Positions 8,710 to 18,104 of a DNA stretch of 64,000 nucleotides are shown piece after piece. Position numbers and translations under genes: made by a program. Within the stretch, counting starts at the first letter, position 1; every line of letters starts with the position of its first letter. Source of the stretch: Deltaproteobacteria bacterium (GTDB lineage: Bacteria; Desulfobacterota_B; Binatia; UBA9968); NCBI GenBank assembly GCA_005879255.1, contig VBKY01000029.1, positions 20,029 through 84,028 of the forward strand, given 5' to 3'. The notes under the pieces are model-generated. The model saw only the letters and a program-made list of their open reading frames with translations. It did not search any database and was not told where the DNA came from.

Positions 8710-9150
8710 TCAAACCCGTCTTCGTTTCGGCGGACGACAACCATTATGCGGTATCGGCGTAACGTCCTTGATCAAGCTGATATTGATGCCCGCAGATTGC
8801 AGAGCTCGCAGCGCCGACTCACGCCCGGCCCCCGGTCCCCGAACAAATATCTGCACGGTTCGTAGCCCATGATCCATAGCTTTTTTGGCCGCGCTGTCGG
8901 CCGCTTGCTGGGCGGCGAACGGCGTTCCCTTGCGCGACCCCTTAAATCCCATCGCTCCGGCGCTGGACCAGGAAATAACATTACCCTGGTAATCGGTGAT
9001 CGTGACGATCGTGTTGTTAAATGTCGAGTGAATATGAACCACGCCTTCGGCGATGTTCTTCCGTCCGCGCTTTTTGCGCGCGGCGCGCTCGCCCGCCTTT
9101 TGTTCCGCCTGCCCCTCAACGTTTTGTTTTTCATCGGTGACATCTGCCAT
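8710..9150 (-). CDS. rpsK: Ribosomal protein S11
   Basis: A 146-residue protein. An extra N-terminal acidic and basic stretch of about 25 residues ([20 protein letters not shown]) precedes the conserved core beginning [20 protein letters not shown]. The hallmark C-terminus [18 protein letters not shown] is intact. Third gene of the alpha operon after rpsM. The stop at 8710 is separated from rpsD by 168 bp, unusually far because of the inserted palindromic element. Confidence 0.97.
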   Translation of the reverse strand: MADVTDEKQNVEGQAEQKAGERAARKKRGRKNIAEGVVHIHSTFNNTIVTITDYQGNVISWSSAGAMGFKGSRKGTPFAAQQAADSAAKKAMDHGLRTVQIFVRGPGAGRESALRALQSAGINISLIKDVTPIPHNGCRPPKRRRV

Positions 9151-9162
9151 GATCTTCTCCTG

Positions 9163-9546
9163 TTAGCCCTTTGATGGTGCCGGCTTCTTGCCCGCATCGG
9201 TTCTGCGCGGCCCTTTGCGGGTGCGCGCGTTGGTATGGGTGCGCTGGCCGCGAACCGGGAGATTCTTGCGGTGACGCAGGCCACGGTACGATCCCATATC
9301 GAGATGGCGCTTGATATTTCCCGTCACATCTCGCCGAAGATCTCCTTCGACCTTAACGCCCTGGTCGATGACTTGGCGAATTTTAACGACGTCGTCATCA
9401 GTCAAGTCGTCGCTCTTAAGATCCAGCGAAATGCCGGCTTGCTGTAAAATACTGCGCGAAGAACTGCGCCCGATACCGTAAATATACGTAAGCGCAACTT
9501 CCATTCTTTTGCTCCTCGGCAAATCCACACCCGCGATACGTGCCAT
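9163..9546 (-). CDS. rpsM: Ribosomal protein S13
   Basis: A 127-residue protein with the helix-two-turn-helix core [20 protein letters not shown] and the conserved [19 protein letters not shown], then a basic C-terminal tail that reaches toward the decoding site. It starts the alpha operon downstream of rpmJ. Length is normal. Confidence 0.97.
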   Translation of the reverse strand: MARIAGVDLPRSKRMEVALTYIYGIGRSSSRSILQQAGISLDLKSDDLTDDDVVKIRQVIDQGVKVEGDLRRDVTGNIKRHLDMGSYRGLRHRKNLPVRGQRTHTNARTRKGPRRTDAGKKPAPSKG

Positions 9547-9633
9547 AGGCTCACTCCATTTGAAGTTTCAAAACGAAAATTCCCTTTTCGGGTTCGCTTG
9601 AACCGTTAAACTTTTGAACGCTTGAACCATTGA

Positions 9634-9747
9634 TCAGCCTTGCCGTTGCTTGTGCTTGGTGTTCTCGCACAACACCCGCACCACGCCCTTGCGGCGAATC
9701 ACTTTGCACTTGTTGCAGATCTTTTTGACCGAAGCTCTTACCTTCAT
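9634..9747 (-). CDS. rpmJ: Ribosomal protein L36, zinc-binding form
   Basis: A 37-residue protein beginning [20 protein letters not shown] and ending [11 protein letters not shown]. The zinc ligands C-x2-C, a later Cys and a His are all present. The ATG is at 9747 and the TGA at 9634-9636. It lies between infA and rpsM, the standard spc/alpha boundary position. It is too short for most automatic ORF cut-offs but unmistakable. Confidence 0.95.
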   Translation of the reverse strand: MKVRASVKKICNKCKVIRRKGVVRVLCENTKHKQRQG

Positions 9748-9761
9748 GACTGCTCCTACTT

Positions 9762-9980
9762 TTAGCGCTCCCGGAAGATGATGCGTCCCCTTGCCAAGTC
9801 ATAGGGGGACAGCTCGATCTTCACCTTGTCCCCAGGCAATATCTTGATGTAGTGCATGCGCATTTTGCCCGAGATATGGGCGAGCACTTTATGTCCGTTC
9901 TCCAATTTCACGCGAAACATCGCGTTGGGCAGCGTCTCCAGTACCGTACCGGTGACTTCGATAGCGTCTTCTTTTGGCAT
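9762..9980 (-). CDS. infA: Translation initiation factor IF-1
   Basis: A 72-residue single OB-fold protein that blocks the ribosomal A site during initiation. I place the start at the ATG at 9980, giving [20 protein letters not shown] as in other IF-1 proteins. An in-frame TTG further upstream (10007) would add nine residues without family support. Conserved [20 protein letters not shown] and [10 protein letters not shown] are intact. It is flanked by map and rpmJ. Confidence 0.96.
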   Translation of the reverse strand: MPKEDAIEVTGTVLETLPNAMFRVKLENGHKVLAHISGKMRMHYIKILPGDKVKIELSPYDLARGRIIFRER

Positions 9981-10010
9981 AGGAAACTCTGCCGAATAGG
10001 CCGTCAAATT

Positions 10011-10769
10011 TTACAGTTGACTGAGTATATACGGCCCGTTTTTGGTAATCGCCACGGAATGCTCGAAATGGGCCGCCAAGCTACCATCTTTCGTCACCGC
10101 CGTCCAACCATCTTCTTTAATTTCAACCTCGTAACTTCCGACGTTCACCATTGGTTCGATCGCCAGCACCATACCCTCTTTTAAACGCAACCCCCGATCG
10201 GGCTCACCGTAGTTCGGCACCGGCGGTTCTTCGTGCAGCTTTTTGCCGATACCATGCCCGACGAATGCGCGAACCACCGAGAAACCAGCGCTCTCGGCGA
10301 GCCGCTGCACTACGGAACCTAGATCGCCCAGCCGCTTGCCATCGTAGAGCTGCTCGATGCCTTTATAGAGCGACTGCTCGGTGACATCCATTAAACGCCG
10401 GGCTTCTTCATTCACCCGGCCTACGCCTACAGTAATCGCCGAGTCGCCATAGTAACCTTCGTAGATAACGCCGTAGTCGAGGCCGATGATGTCGCCTTCG
10501 CGGAGCGCGCGCTTCGACGGAATGCCATGAACGATCTCATCGTTTATCGAGGCGCAGAGACAGCAGGGATAAATCCTTCCGGCTACGTTATAACCTTTGA
10601 ACGCCGGTACCGCGTGCTTCTTTAACGTCAGCTCCTCGGCAAGCGCATCCAATTCCAAAGTCGTGACACCGGGCGCGACACGCTCTCTCAGCTCTTTGAG
10701 GACCTCCGCAACGATGACGTTCGCCCGTCTCATGATCTCGATTTCTCGAGCCGACTTGAGCGAAATCAC
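10011..10769 (-). CDS. map: Methionine aminopeptidase type I
   Basis: A 252-residue enzyme removing N-terminal Met. All five metal ligands are recognisable: the two Asp in GLDYGVIYEGYYGDSAITVG, the His in VGHGIGKKLHEEP, the Glu in LAIEPMVNVG and the Glu in HFEHSVAIT. The start ATG overlaps the adk stop (10766-10769, ATGA), so the two are translationally coupled. The secY-adk-map-infA order is standard for this operon. Confidence 0.97.
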   Translation of the reverse strand: MISLKSAREIEIMRRANVIVAEVLKELRERVAPGVTTLELDALAEELTLKKHAVPAFKGYNVAGRIYPCCLCASINDEIVHGIPSKRALREGDIIGLDYGVIYEGYYGDSAITVGVGRVNEEARRLMDVTEQSLYKGIEQLYDGKRLGDLGSVVQRLAESAGFSVVRAFVGHGIGKKLHEEPPVPNYGEPDRGLRLKEGMVLAIEPMVNVGSYEVEIKEDGWTAVTKDGSLAAHFEHSVAITKNGPYILSQL

Positions 10770-11431
10770 GTCACTACATCTCCTAAGGCCTTAGTCACTC
10801 GGGCGCGAATGTCATTGACTTCGCCGACGCCATCGATTTCCCTCAGCAATCCCCGCTCACGATAATAATTGGCCAGAGGGGCGGTTTGTTTCTCGTAGAC
10901 CTTGAGGCGATTGGCGATCGTCTCTTCCCGGTCATCGTCGCGCTGGTAAAGTTCTCCACCGCAGCGATCACAGACGCCGGCTTTTTTCGGCGGATTGAAA
11001 ACCACGTGACAGAGGGCGCCGCAGCTTCTGCAGGTGCGACGGCCAGCCAGCCTCTGGATAATAATGCTCTCCGGCACTTGAACCGATAACACACAATTCA
11101 GGCCAAGCCCGCTGGTTTTGAGAATCGCATCGAGACTCTCCGCCTGAGGGATCGTCCTCGGGAAACCGTCTAGGATAAATCCCTTTTCACAGTCCGGCTC
11201 TTTCAACCGCTCGGCGACCAAATTGACGATCACATCATCGGGCACCAACGCGCCGCGATTAATATATTCTGCAGCCTGCTTGCCCAGCGGAGTCTGCTGC
11301 ATCACGGCTTTACGGAGAATATCGCCGGTCGAAATCTGACAAGCGGCAAATTCATCCTGCAACAGTTTTGCTTGGGTTCCCTTACCGGCACCGGGGGGTC
11401 CCAGCAACACGACGCGCGCACCGCTGGCCAC
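10766..11431 (-). CDS. adk: Adenylate kinase, zinc-LID form
   Basis: A 221-residue long-form enzyme interconverting ATP+AMP and 2 ADP. The P-loop GPPGAGKGTQAKLL is at residue 10 and the AMP site DGFPRTIPQAESLDAIL follows. The LID carries four cysteines (CRSCGALC and CDRCGG), i.e. a structural zinc site rather than the H-bonded LID of enterobacteria. It starts 3 bp after the secY reading frame ends. Confidence 0.97.
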   Translation of the reverse strand: MASGARVVLLGPPGAGKGTQAKLLQDEFAACQISTGDILRKAVMQQTPLGKQAAEYINRGALVPDDVIVNLVAERLKEPDCEKGFILDGFPRTIPQAESLDAILKTSGLGLNCVLSVQVPESIIIQRLAGRRTCRSCGALCHVVFNPPKKAGVCDRCGGELYQRDDDREETIANRLKVYEKQTAPLANYYRERGLLREIDGVGEVNDIRARVTKALGDVVT

Positions 11432-11434
11432 TAC

Positions 11435-12672
11435 TTAGCCCCTTCGACCACGCAGCCGTCCCCGCTTCATAAAGCCCTCGTAGTTGCGGGTAATCAGATG
11501 GGTTTCCATCTGCGCGACGGTATCCAACGCGACGCCGACGACGATCAGAAGCGCCGTGCCGCCGAAATAGAAGGGTACGTTTAATTGTCGCACCAAAATC
11601 GTCGGCAAAAGCGAAACGATGCAAAGATAAATCGCTCCGCTCAAGGTAATGCGAGACAGGACCCGCTCGATAAACTCAGCGGTTTTTTGGCCCGGCCGAA
11701 TTCCCGGAATGTACCCGCCGGCCTTTTTCATATTCTCCGCGACGTCGCTCGGATTGAACACCACCGCGGTATAAAAGAAGGCGAAGAAAATAATTAATAT
11801 GACGTAAACTAAGTCGTGCAACCAAGTGCCGGGCGCCAGTGCGCCGGAAACCATTTGCACCCAGGGATGATTGGCAAATTGCGCCAGCGTCGCCGGGAAA
11901 ATCAAGATCGAAGACGCAAAGATCGGCGGTATTACATTCGCCGTATTGATCTTTAGCGGCAGGTGCGAGCTCATGCCGCCGTACATTTTGCGTCCGACCA
12001 CGCGCTTCGCGTACTGCACGGGAATGCGCCGTTGGCCACGTTCGACGAATATAATTGCGCCGACGACTAAGACGCTCAGGATGAGGATCACCAGAGCAAC
12101 CAGCGGACCTAACTCGCCTTCACGCATGAACTGCAATGTCGTGGAAACCGCCGATGGGAGACGCGCGACGATGCCGGCGAAGATGATCAAAACGTGATCA
12201 CGGTCATAAAACGGAATCCCCAGCCGGGATTCAACACCAGGCTATGCCCGCCCGGCCCCTGGGTGCCCTCCAGACCGACGCTGATCATGATGCCTTGAAT
12301 AATCGACAGCACTACAGTGCCGTAACGAGTATATTGAGTGATCTTACGCCGGCCGATTTCCCCTTCCTTCGACAACCTTTCCAGATAAGGGAACACCACC
12401 GTCAAGAGCTGCAGAATAATCGACGCACTGATATACGGCATGATGCCTAGGGAAAACACCGAGAACTGCTCCAAGGCGCCGCCGGAAAACAGATTCAGGA
12501 AACCAAACAACGTATTCTTTTGCTGTTCGAAAAATGCCGCCATCGCCAGGCGGTCGATGCCCGGCGTTGGCACATGTACGCCGAGGCGGTACACCGCCAA
12601 CATCGCCAGCGTGAAGAACAGCCGGCGGCGCAACTCGGGAATGCGCGACGCGTTTTGGAAACCGCTAAGCAT
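11435..12672 (-). CDS. secY: SecY translocon subunit, interrupted by an out-of-frame internal deletion
   Basis: The pore subunit of the Sec translocon, present as two overlapping frames. The N-terminal part at 12672-12187 ends ...FRFMTVITF-stop. The C-terminal part, read from 12190, resumes at LIIFAGIVARLPSAV. Together they give about 412 residues. Normal SecY has about 25 more between these points: the cytoplasmic half of TM4 and the loop with a conserved WLGEQITERGIGNGIS-type sequence. So the DNA lacks about 70-76 bp, a number congruent to 1 mod 3, at about 12186-12196. Elsewhere the motifs are intact (ERGQRRIPVQYAKR, FNPSDVAENMKKAGG, YFGGTALLIVVGV). SecY is essential, so an assembly error is more likely than a real break. 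Confidence 0.85.
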
Positions 12673-13082
12673 GACGCGCGATCAGCTCCGCCTTGCCGCC
12701 GGCGGCTTCAATCTTCTCTTTCGCCTTGGCGGAAAATCCATGGGCCTTGACTGTTAAAGCTTTCGATATTACCCGTTACCAATCCGTGCTCGCTCAAGCT
12801 TTCAGGCGTCACCTCGCTGCCCGCGGAAAACAATTCGAGCTGGCCGAGATTGACCGCGGACATTTCAACGCGAAACGGATTATGAAAACCTCGCTTGGGC
12901 AAGCGACGCTGTAACGGCATCTGACCGCCTTCGAATCCCGGCTGGACATTACCGCCAGAGCGCGCGCCCTGTCCTTTGTGGCCGCGACAGGAAGTCTTGC
13001 CATGACCTGAGCCATCGCCGCGTCCGACGCGTTTGCGCTTCTTGCTCGAACCAGCCGCGGGTTTCAGTTCATCGAGTCTCAT
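12665..13082 (-). CDS. rplO: Ribosomal protein L15, frameshifted by a short internal deletion
   Basis: The frame from the ATG at 13082 ([20 protein letters not shown]) is normal through [11 protein letters not shown]. It then runs into an unrelated tail ending at 12708. The true C-terminus, [20 protein letters not shown] then [12 protein letters not shown], is in another frame and ends at 12665, overlapping the secY start by 8 bp. About 12 residues (the KVLGDGEL-like segment of other L15 proteins) are missing at about 12757-12766, with a deletion length congruent to 2 mod 3. It directly follows rpsE; no rpmD lies between. Probably a sequence error in an essential gene. Confidence 0.85.
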
Positions 13083-13084
13083 GA

Positions 13085-13582
13085 TCAACGAATCTCCGCG
13101 AGGGCCTTGCCGCGTCGATCGGCGATGTCTTCCGGCGAGCGCAGATCGCTGAGCGCCGCAATCGTCGCTTTGACCATATTATGCGGATTGTTGGAACCGA
13201 TACATTTGGTCAAAACGTTTTGAATACCGGACGCTTCCACCACCGCGCGCACGCCTCCACCGGCAATGACCCCGGTTCCATCCGACGCCGGTTTGAGAAT
13301 CACATAACCCGCGCCGAAGTGGCCTGTGACTTCGAACGGAATGGTGCCGTCCATGACCGGCACTCGAATCAAGCTTTTTTTGGCCTGCTCTAAGCCTTTA
13401 CGGATCGCTTCCGGAACTTCCTTGGCTTTGCCCATGCCATAACCGACCAGCGAGCGGTTGTCGCCGACGACCACCAGGGCGCTGAAGCTGAACCGTCGGC
13501 CACCTTTGACGACTTTGGCCACCCGGCTGATGTGCACCACTTTTTCCTTCAACTCTAATCCCTGCGGATCAATCCGTTCCAA
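13085..13582 (-). CDS. rpsE: Ribosomal protein S5
   Basis: A 165-residue protein starting at TTG 13582 with GAGAGG upstream. The N-terminal double-stranded RNA-binding domain has [20 protein letters not shown] and the C-terminal domain has [20 protein letters not shown]. It is followed two bases later by the rplO ATG, leaving no room for rpmD (L30), which normally sits here. S5 acts in decoding accuracy and mRNA helicase activity. Confidence 0.97.
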   Translation of the reverse strand: MERIDPQGLELKEKVVHISRVAKVVKGGRRFSFSALVVVGDNRSLVGYGMGKAKEVPEAIRKGLEQAKKSLIRVPVMDGTIPFEVTGHFGAGYVILKPASDGTGVIAGGGVRAVVEASGIQNVLTKCIGSNNPHNMVKATIAALSDLRSPEDIADRRGKALAEIR

Positions 13583-13615
13583 AGCAACCTCTCGTTCTCT
13601 CGTTCACTGACTTGG

Positions 13616-13978
13616 TCAGAATTCCAAACCACCTTCGCGGGCGCCGTCCGCCACCGCCTTGACACGGCCGTGGTAGAGAAATCCGTTTCGATCAAAAACG
13701 ACGCGCGTTATATTTTTTTCTTTGCAAATTCTCGCCAGAGCCAATCCGATCTGTTTTGCGCCATCGACGCTATTACGCTTCTTCACTCCGGTCAGATCGT
13801 CGGACAAAGTCGATACGGCGGCGAGAGTCTTTCCCTGATCGTCGGATATCACCTGCGCATATATATGTTTGTTGCTGCGAAATACGCAAACCCGCGGCAG
13901 CGCCTCGGTACCGATGATCTTTTTGCGCACGCGCGCCTTCCGGCGCAGCCTTGCGCTGTCTTCCCGTTTAATCGCCAT
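13616..13978 (-). CDS. rplR: Ribosomal protein L18
   Basis: A 120-residue 5S-rRNA-binding protein. The basic N-terminus [20 protein letters not shown] and the core [15 protein letters not shown] and [19 protein letters not shown] match the family. The C-terminus [10 protein letters not shown] is typical. It lies between rplF and rpsE. Confidence 0.97.
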   Translation of the reverse strand: MAIKREDSARLRRKARVRKKIIGTEALPRVCVFRSNKHIYAQVISDDQGKTLAAVSTLSDDLTGVKKRNSVDGAKQIGLALARICKEKNITRVVFDRNGFLYHGRVKAVADGAREGGLEF

Positions 13979-13995
13979 CTGTCATTCCCAACGCT

Positions 13996-14547
13996 CTACT
14001 TGCCGCTCGCCGAGCCGACGGCCTTGCCCGCCTTACGCTTTATGAACTCTTCCCGATACTTGATGCCCTTGCCTTTGTAAGGCTCCGGCAGCCGCAGGCC
14101 ACGAATTTTAGCCGCTGTCTCGCCAAGCAATTGGCGATCGGCACCACTGAGAGTGATAATAATCTGCCGCTCAACTGAAGCCGTCACCCCCTGTGGCAGC
14201 GGAAAAATCACGGGATGAGAATAGCCCAAGGTCATGTGGATTTCCTGGCCTTTGACTTCCGCGCGATAACCGACGCCATTGATATCCAGCACGCGGGTAA
14301 ACCCCTGGCTAACCCCTTGTGCCATGTTCGCGATCAGCTTACGCGTGAGCCCGTGCAGCGCGCGGCTCTTTCGATCCTCCGCCCGGCGCTCGATGCGCAC
14401 GACGTTACCCTCGACGTTCACATTGATACCCGCAGGCACGGTCGTGTGCAGTTTTCCTTTCGGTCCCTCCACGTGAACTGCATCGGTGTCCACTGCGACC
14501 TTGACGCCCGCAGGGATGGTTACCGGCAACTTTCCGATACGTGACAC
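13996..14547 (-). CDS. rplF: Ribosomal protein L6
   Basis: A 183-residue protein with the duplicated L6 fold. It begins MSRIGKLPVTIPAGVKVAVD and ends with the conserved RLPEPYKGKGIKYREEFIKR then a short basic tail. It binds 23S rRNA near the factor-binding centre. It follows rpsH by 18 bp. Confidence 0.97.
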   Translation of the reverse strand: MSRIGKLPVTIPAGVKVAVDTDAVHVEGPKGKLHTTVPAGINVNVEGNVVRIERRAEDRKSRALHGLTRKLIANMAQGVSQGFTRVLDINGVGYRAEVKGQEIHMTLGYSHPVIFPLPQGVTASVERQIIITLSGADRQLLGETAAKIRGLRLPEPYKGKGIKYREEFIKRKAGKAVGSASGK

Positions 14548-14565
14548 CTTACACCTCGATTCCGC

Positions 14566-14970
14566 CTACCAGACCGAGCAGATCAATTCGCCGCCGACTT
14601 TCGCTCTTTGGGCCTCGCGGTCGACCAAAATCCCTCTGGGCGTCGACAAGACGTTAATGCCGAGGCCTTTGCGTACGGGATTTGCCTCATTGGCGCCAAC
14701 GTAGACCCGGCGCCCAGGAGTGCTGACACGCTTGAGCCCCGAAATAATCGGCCGGTTCTCCCGGTCGAACCTGAGCTGGATGACGATTTCGTCGCCCCCG
14801 CCAACGGCGGCTTTTATTTTTTTTTGTTCTTTCAGATATCCTTCGTCAATTAAAATCTTGACGACATTTTCTTTGAGTCGCGACCACGGCACAGCGACTT
14901 TCTGATGTCGGGCCCGCGAAGCATTGCGAATGCGAGTGAGCATATCGGCGATTGGATCGGTCATTGCCAT
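14566..14970 (-). CDS. rpsH: Ribosomal protein S8
   Basis: A 134-residue 16S-rRNA-binding protein starting MAMTDPIADMLTRIRNASRA, with the family C-terminus STPRGILVDREAQRAKVGGE then LICSVW. In E. coli S8 represses the spc operon at the rplE/rplX site; I see no clear S8-like stem-loop here. It follows rpsN by 19 bp. Confidence 0.97.
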   Translation of the reverse strand: MAMTDPIADMLTRIRNASRARHQKVAVPWSRLKENVVKILIDEGYLKEQKKIKAAVGGGDEIVIQLRFDRENRPIISGLKRVSTPGRRVYVGANEANPVRKGLGINVLSTPRGILVDREAQRAKVGGELICSVW

Positions 14971-14989
14971 GATTTTCTCCGTCCGCAGC

Positions 14990-15175
14990 CTACCAGCTGG
15001 CCTTAATCAGTCCGGGGATATGCCCCTTGCGCGCATGATCGCGCAGACAGAGCCGGCACATGCGAAAACGTCGATAAAAAGCCCGCGCCCGGCCGCAAAG
15101 CGGGCAACGATTGTATTCGCGGACTTTGAACTTGTTGGGCCTCTCAGCTTTGATCCGAAGACATGTTTTGGCCAA
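14990..15175 (-). CDS. rpsN: Ribosomal protein S14, zinc-binding (type Z)
   Basis: A 61-residue short form of S14. The zinc finger is formed by CPLCGRARAF and CRLCLRDHARKG. The short length plus four cysteines identify the type Z paralogue rather than the 100-residue zinc-independent form. It sits between rplE and rpsH, starting 2 bp after the rplE stop. Confidence 0.97.
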   Translation of the reverse strand: MAKTCLRIKAERPNKFKVREYNRCPLCGRARAFYRRFRMCRLCLRDHARKGHIPGLIKASW

Positions 15176-15177
15176 TG

Positions 15178-15735
15178 CTATTCTCCCCCTACGACTGACT
15201 GTGCGAACGGCATGCCCATCAATCTGAGCAGCGATCGACCTTCCTGATCGGTTTTCGCCGTGGTCGTGATCGTAACCGTCATCCCTCGGGCCTTTTCGAC
15301 CTTGTCGGCCTGAATCTCAGGAAAAATGACCTGTTCGCGCAGCCCCAGTGAATAGTTTCCCCGGCCATCGAACGAGCGATCGGGAACTCCCTTGAAATCG
15401 CGCACGCGCGGCAGCGCCACATGAATTAAGCGATCCAAGAATTCATACATGCGCTCGCGCCGTAAAGTGACCATGCAGCCGATCGGCACACCTTCGCGCA
15501 ACTTGAAATTGGCAATGGCCTTTTTGGCACGGGTAACCACGGGCTTTTGGCCGGCGATGGCAGTGATTTCGGCCACCGCGCTATCAATGACTTTAACATT
15601 CTGCGTGGCCTCGCCCAAACCGACGTTCAATGTGATTTTCTCGAGCCGCGGCACCTGCATAGTGTTCTTGTAACCGAACTCCTTCATCATGGCCGGTACC
15701 ACATCGCTCTGATACTTCGTTTTCAAACGTGCCAT
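15178..15735 (-). CDS. rplE: Ribosomal protein L5
   Basis: A 185-residue 5S-rRNA-binding protein. I use the ATG at 15735 ([20 protein letters not shown]) because an upstream start would overlap rplX with unrelated sequence. Conserved [20 protein letters not shown] and [15 protein letters not shown] are intact. It contacts the peptidyl-tRNA in the P site. Confidence 0.96.
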   Translation of the reverse strand: MARLKTKYQSDVVPAMMKEFGYKNTMQVPRLEKITLNVGLGEATQNVKVIDSAVAEITAIAGQKPVVTRAKKAIANFKLREGVPIGCMVTLRRERMYEFLDRLIHVALPRVRDFKGVPDRSFDGRGNYSLGLREQVIFPEIQADKVEKARGMTVTITTTAKTDQEGRSLLRLMGMPFAQSVVGGE

Positions 15736-15745
15736 GGTTATTTCA

Positions 15746-16057
15746 CTAATCCAAGGCTTCTTGGCAGCGGCGACAGATGCGAATCTTCTTGCCATCCGCC
15801 AGAATCTTTCGGCCAATCCGCACCGGCGCATTACACTTGTCGCACATAATCATGATATTGGAAGCATCCACCGAAGCTTCCTTCTCGACGATCCCGCCGG
15901 GCTGCTGCGGGCCGCGCGGCTTAGTATGCCGTTTAACGATATTGATCCTCTCGATAATAACCGCGTCTTCATCCGGCAGCACCCGGAGCACCTTGCCGGT
16001 TTTACCCCGTTCCTTGCCGGCGATCACCATCACGCTATCGTTTTTACGGATCTCCAC
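15746..16057 (-). CDS. rplX: Ribosomal protein L24
   Basis: A 103-residue protein that initiates 50S assembly. The KOW motif is near the N-terminus ([20 protein letters not shown]). The C-terminal half keeps a four-cysteine ribbon ([10 protein letters not shown] and CRRCQEALD), the form found in many non-enterobacterial lineages. It lies between rplN and rplE. Confidence 0.97.
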   Translation of the reverse strand: MEIRKNDSVMVIAGKERGKTGKVLRVLPDEDAVIIERINIVKRHTKPRGPQQPGGIVEKEASVDASNIMIMCDKCNAPVRIGRKILADGKKIRICRRCQEALD

Positions 16058-16078
16058 GAGCCTTCTCCTCGATTCCGA

Positions 16079-16447
16079 CTAGAGCACTTCCGGTGCGAGC
16101 GAAATAATTTTCATGAACTTCTTCGCTCTGAGCTCGCGCGCCACGGGTCCAAATATGCGAGTTCCGATCGGCTCCTTTTGATTATCGATCAATACCGCAG
16201 AATTATTATCGAAGCGTATGTAGGTGCCGTCGGGACGTCCTAATTCCTTGGCCGTGCGCACGACTACGGCTTTCATCACATCGCCCTTCTTGACCTTGGC
16301 ATTGGGGATCGCTTCCTTTACCGAAACCACGATGATATCGCCAATCGAGGCGTATTTGCGTTTGCTGCCGCCTAACACTTTGATACACTGCACCCGGCGC
16401 GCTCCGGAATTATCCGCAACATCTAACGTCGTTCGCATTTGGATCAT
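16079..16447 (-). CDS. rplN: Ribosomal protein L14
   Basis: A 122-residue protein beginning [20 protein letters not shown], ending [20 protein letters not shown]. Length and sequence are typical throughout. It contacts 16S rRNA at an intersubunit bridge and binds the silencing factor RsfS in other bacteria. It lies between rpsQ and rplX. Confidence 0.97.
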   Translation of the reverse strand: MIQMRTTLDVADNSGARRVQCIKVLGGSKRKYASIGDIIVVSVKEAIPNAKVKKGDVMKAVVVRTAKELGRPDGTYIRFDNNSAVLIDNQKEPIGTRIFGPVARELRAKKFMKIISLAPEVL

Positions 16448-16476
16448 GAATCAACCTTGTCGGTTCCGAATAAATC

Positions 16477-16767
16477 CTAAGCGTCGGCTGTTTTGAGTTC
16501 TTCCGTCACTGCCTGTGCACGCTCGAGGATCTTACTCACACGCCAGCGCTTATCCCGACTAAGCGGCCGGCATTCAACGATGAGCACGCGATCGCCGACA
16601 TGACATTGGTTCTGCTCATCGTGTGCCTTCAATTTCGTGCGGCGTCGCAGAATTTTTTTGTACTTCGGGTGCATCACCGTCCGTTCAACGGTAACCACGA
16701 CGGTTTTCTGCATCCGGTCGCTCACCACCACACCACTGCGCTCTTTTGTTAACCCGCGGGTATTCAT
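16477..16767 (-). CDS. rpsQ: Ribosomal protein S17
   Basis: A 96-residue OB-fold 16S-binding protein. The conserved core is [20 protein letters not shown] and [20 protein letters not shown]. The start overlaps the rpmC stop by 4 bp (16764-16767), so translation is coupled to L29. Confidence 0.97.
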   Translation of the reverse strand: MNTRGLTKERSGVVVSDRMQKTVVVTVERTVMHPKYKKILRRRTKLKAHDEQNQCHVGDRVLIVECRPLSRDKRWRVSKILERAQAVTEELKTADA

Positions 16768-16973
16768 GCGCGCCCTCTCTGCCCTTGAAGCGATTTCTCC
16801 CTTAGAATCGTTTCAATGCGAGCCAAGTCCCGTTTGCTTTCCTTTAACTTCATCGGGTTTTCCAATCGGCTCGTGGCGCGTTTGAGTTTTAAATGACAGA
16901 TCTCCTCGCGCAACGACGCGCGCTTCTGGACAAGGTCATCGGCGCTCAGGTCGCGCAGTTCTTTAGCTTCCAT
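16764..16973 (-). CDS. rpmC: Ribosomal protein L29
   Basis: A 69-residue helical hairpin protein at the polypeptide exit tunnel. The start is the ATG at 16973, giving [20 protein letters not shown]; a longer upstream frame is only the shadow of rplP. The family motif [20 protein letters not shown] is present. It overlaps the end of rplP by 11 bp. Confidence 0.96.
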   Translation of the reverse strand: MEAKELRDLSADDLVQKRASLREEICHLKLKRATSRLENPMKLKESKRDLARIETILREKSLQGQRGRA

Positions 16974-17388
16974 GGGCTGCCCCCCTACGCTCCACTGTAA
17001 TCGTTGGGATCGAAAGCTTGTGCGCTGCCAGACGAAATGCCTCCTTGGCCAGCGGTCCGTCGACGCCTTCCATCTCGAACAAAATCCGTCCCGGCTGAAC
17101 CACGGCGACCCACATTTCCGGCGCGCCCTTGCCCTTTCCCATGCGGGTTTCAAGCGGCTTTTTAGTCAACGGTTTGTCGGGGAAAATGCGGATCCAGACC
17201 TTGCCGCCGCGTTTTAGATAGCGCGTCAGCGCAACACGCGCCGCCTCGATCTCCCGCGCGCTCATCCACCCCCGGGCGACCGCCTTAAGACCATACTCTC
17301 CGAATGCGAGGGTCGAACCTCGGTGCGCCGTGCCACGACGCCGTCCCTTTTGAAGCTTACGATATTTTACTTTTTTCGGTTCTAACAT
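16963..17388 (-). CDS. rplP: Ribosomal protein L16
   Basis: A 141-residue protein starting [20 protein letters not shown], with the conserved [20 protein letters not shown] and the A-site facing loop [20 protein letters not shown]. It organises the aminoacyl-tRNA site. Length is normal; it overlaps rpmC by 11 bp. Confidence 0.97.
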   Translation of the reverse strand: MLEPKKVKYRKLQKGRRRGTAHRGSTLAFGEYGLKAVARGWMSAREIEAARVALTRYLKRGGKVWIRIFPDKPLTKKPLETRMGKGKGAPEMWVAVVQPGRILFEMEGVDGPLAKEAFRLAAHKLSIPTITVERRGAAHGS

Positions 17389-17435
17389 TTGGGTTCAATG
17401 ATCTTCTTGATCTCGCATGACATCTGCGAAAATTG

Positions 17436-18098
17436 TCAGCCGCCGAGCATCGCCTTTTGCTGCTCTTCTTCCTCGGTCAAGACTTCGCCCCTAAAAATCC
17501 ACACCTTGACGCCGATCACGCCGTAGGTGGTGCGCGCTTCGGCGAAACCGTAACTGATATCCGCACGCAGCGTGTGCAAAGGCACTCGCCCTTCGCGATA
17601 CCATTCCGTGCGCGCAATCTCGGACCCGCCCAACCGGCCGGCGCATTGAATCTTTACGCCCTGGGCGCCCATGCGCATCGCCCGCGAGACGCTTTCTTTC
17701 ATGGCGCGGCGAAACGCCACGCGCCGCTCGAGCTGCAAGGCAACGTTTTCTGAAGCTAGCTGGCCGTCGAGATCCGGTCTTCTGACTTCGTGAATGTTAA
17801 TGTAGGTCTCTCGATTGGTTAGCTTGGTGATTTCCTCTTTGAGTTTTTCGATTTCCGCGCCTTTTTTACCGATCACGATTCCGGGCCGCGCGGTGTGAAT
17901 ATTAATCTTGGCTTTATTGGCCGCTCGTTCGATCTCGATTCGTGAAATGCCCGCGTGATAGAGCCGGCTCTTGAGAAATTTCGTGACGCGAAAATCTTCG
18001 TGAAGAAGCTTGGGGTAATCATGGCGCGCAAACCATTTCGAGTCCCAAGTCTCGATCACGCCAAGACGAAAAACTTTTGGATGTGTTTTCTGACCCAT
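17436..18098 (-). CDS. rpsC: Ribosomal protein S3
   Basis: A 220-residue protein at the mRNA entry channel. The KH domain signature [20 protein letters not shown] is at about residue 70 and the C-terminal domain has [20 protein letters not shown]. The start [14 protein letters not shown] is typical. It lies between rplV and rplP. Confidence 0.97.
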   Translation of the reverse strand: MGQKTHPKVFRLGVIETWDSKWFARHDYPKLLHEDFRVTKFLKSRLYHAGISRIEIERAANKAKINIHTARPGIVIGKKGAEIEKLKEEITKLTNRETYINIHEVRRPDLDGQLASENVALQLERRVAFRRAMKESVSRAMRMGAQGVKIQCAGRLGGSEIARTEWYREGRVPLHTLRADISYGFAEARTTYGVIGVKVWIFRGEVLTEEEEQQKAMLGG

Positions 18099-18104
18099 CT
18101 GGGC

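Noticed and set aside
8534..8740. 68-residue frame between rpsK and rpsD
   Set aside because: It reads straight through the palindromic element and overlaps both flanking genes; explained by the repeat.
11435..12672. Programmed frameshift joining the two secY frames
   Set aside because: About 25 conserved residues are absent, so slippage alone could not give a full SecY.
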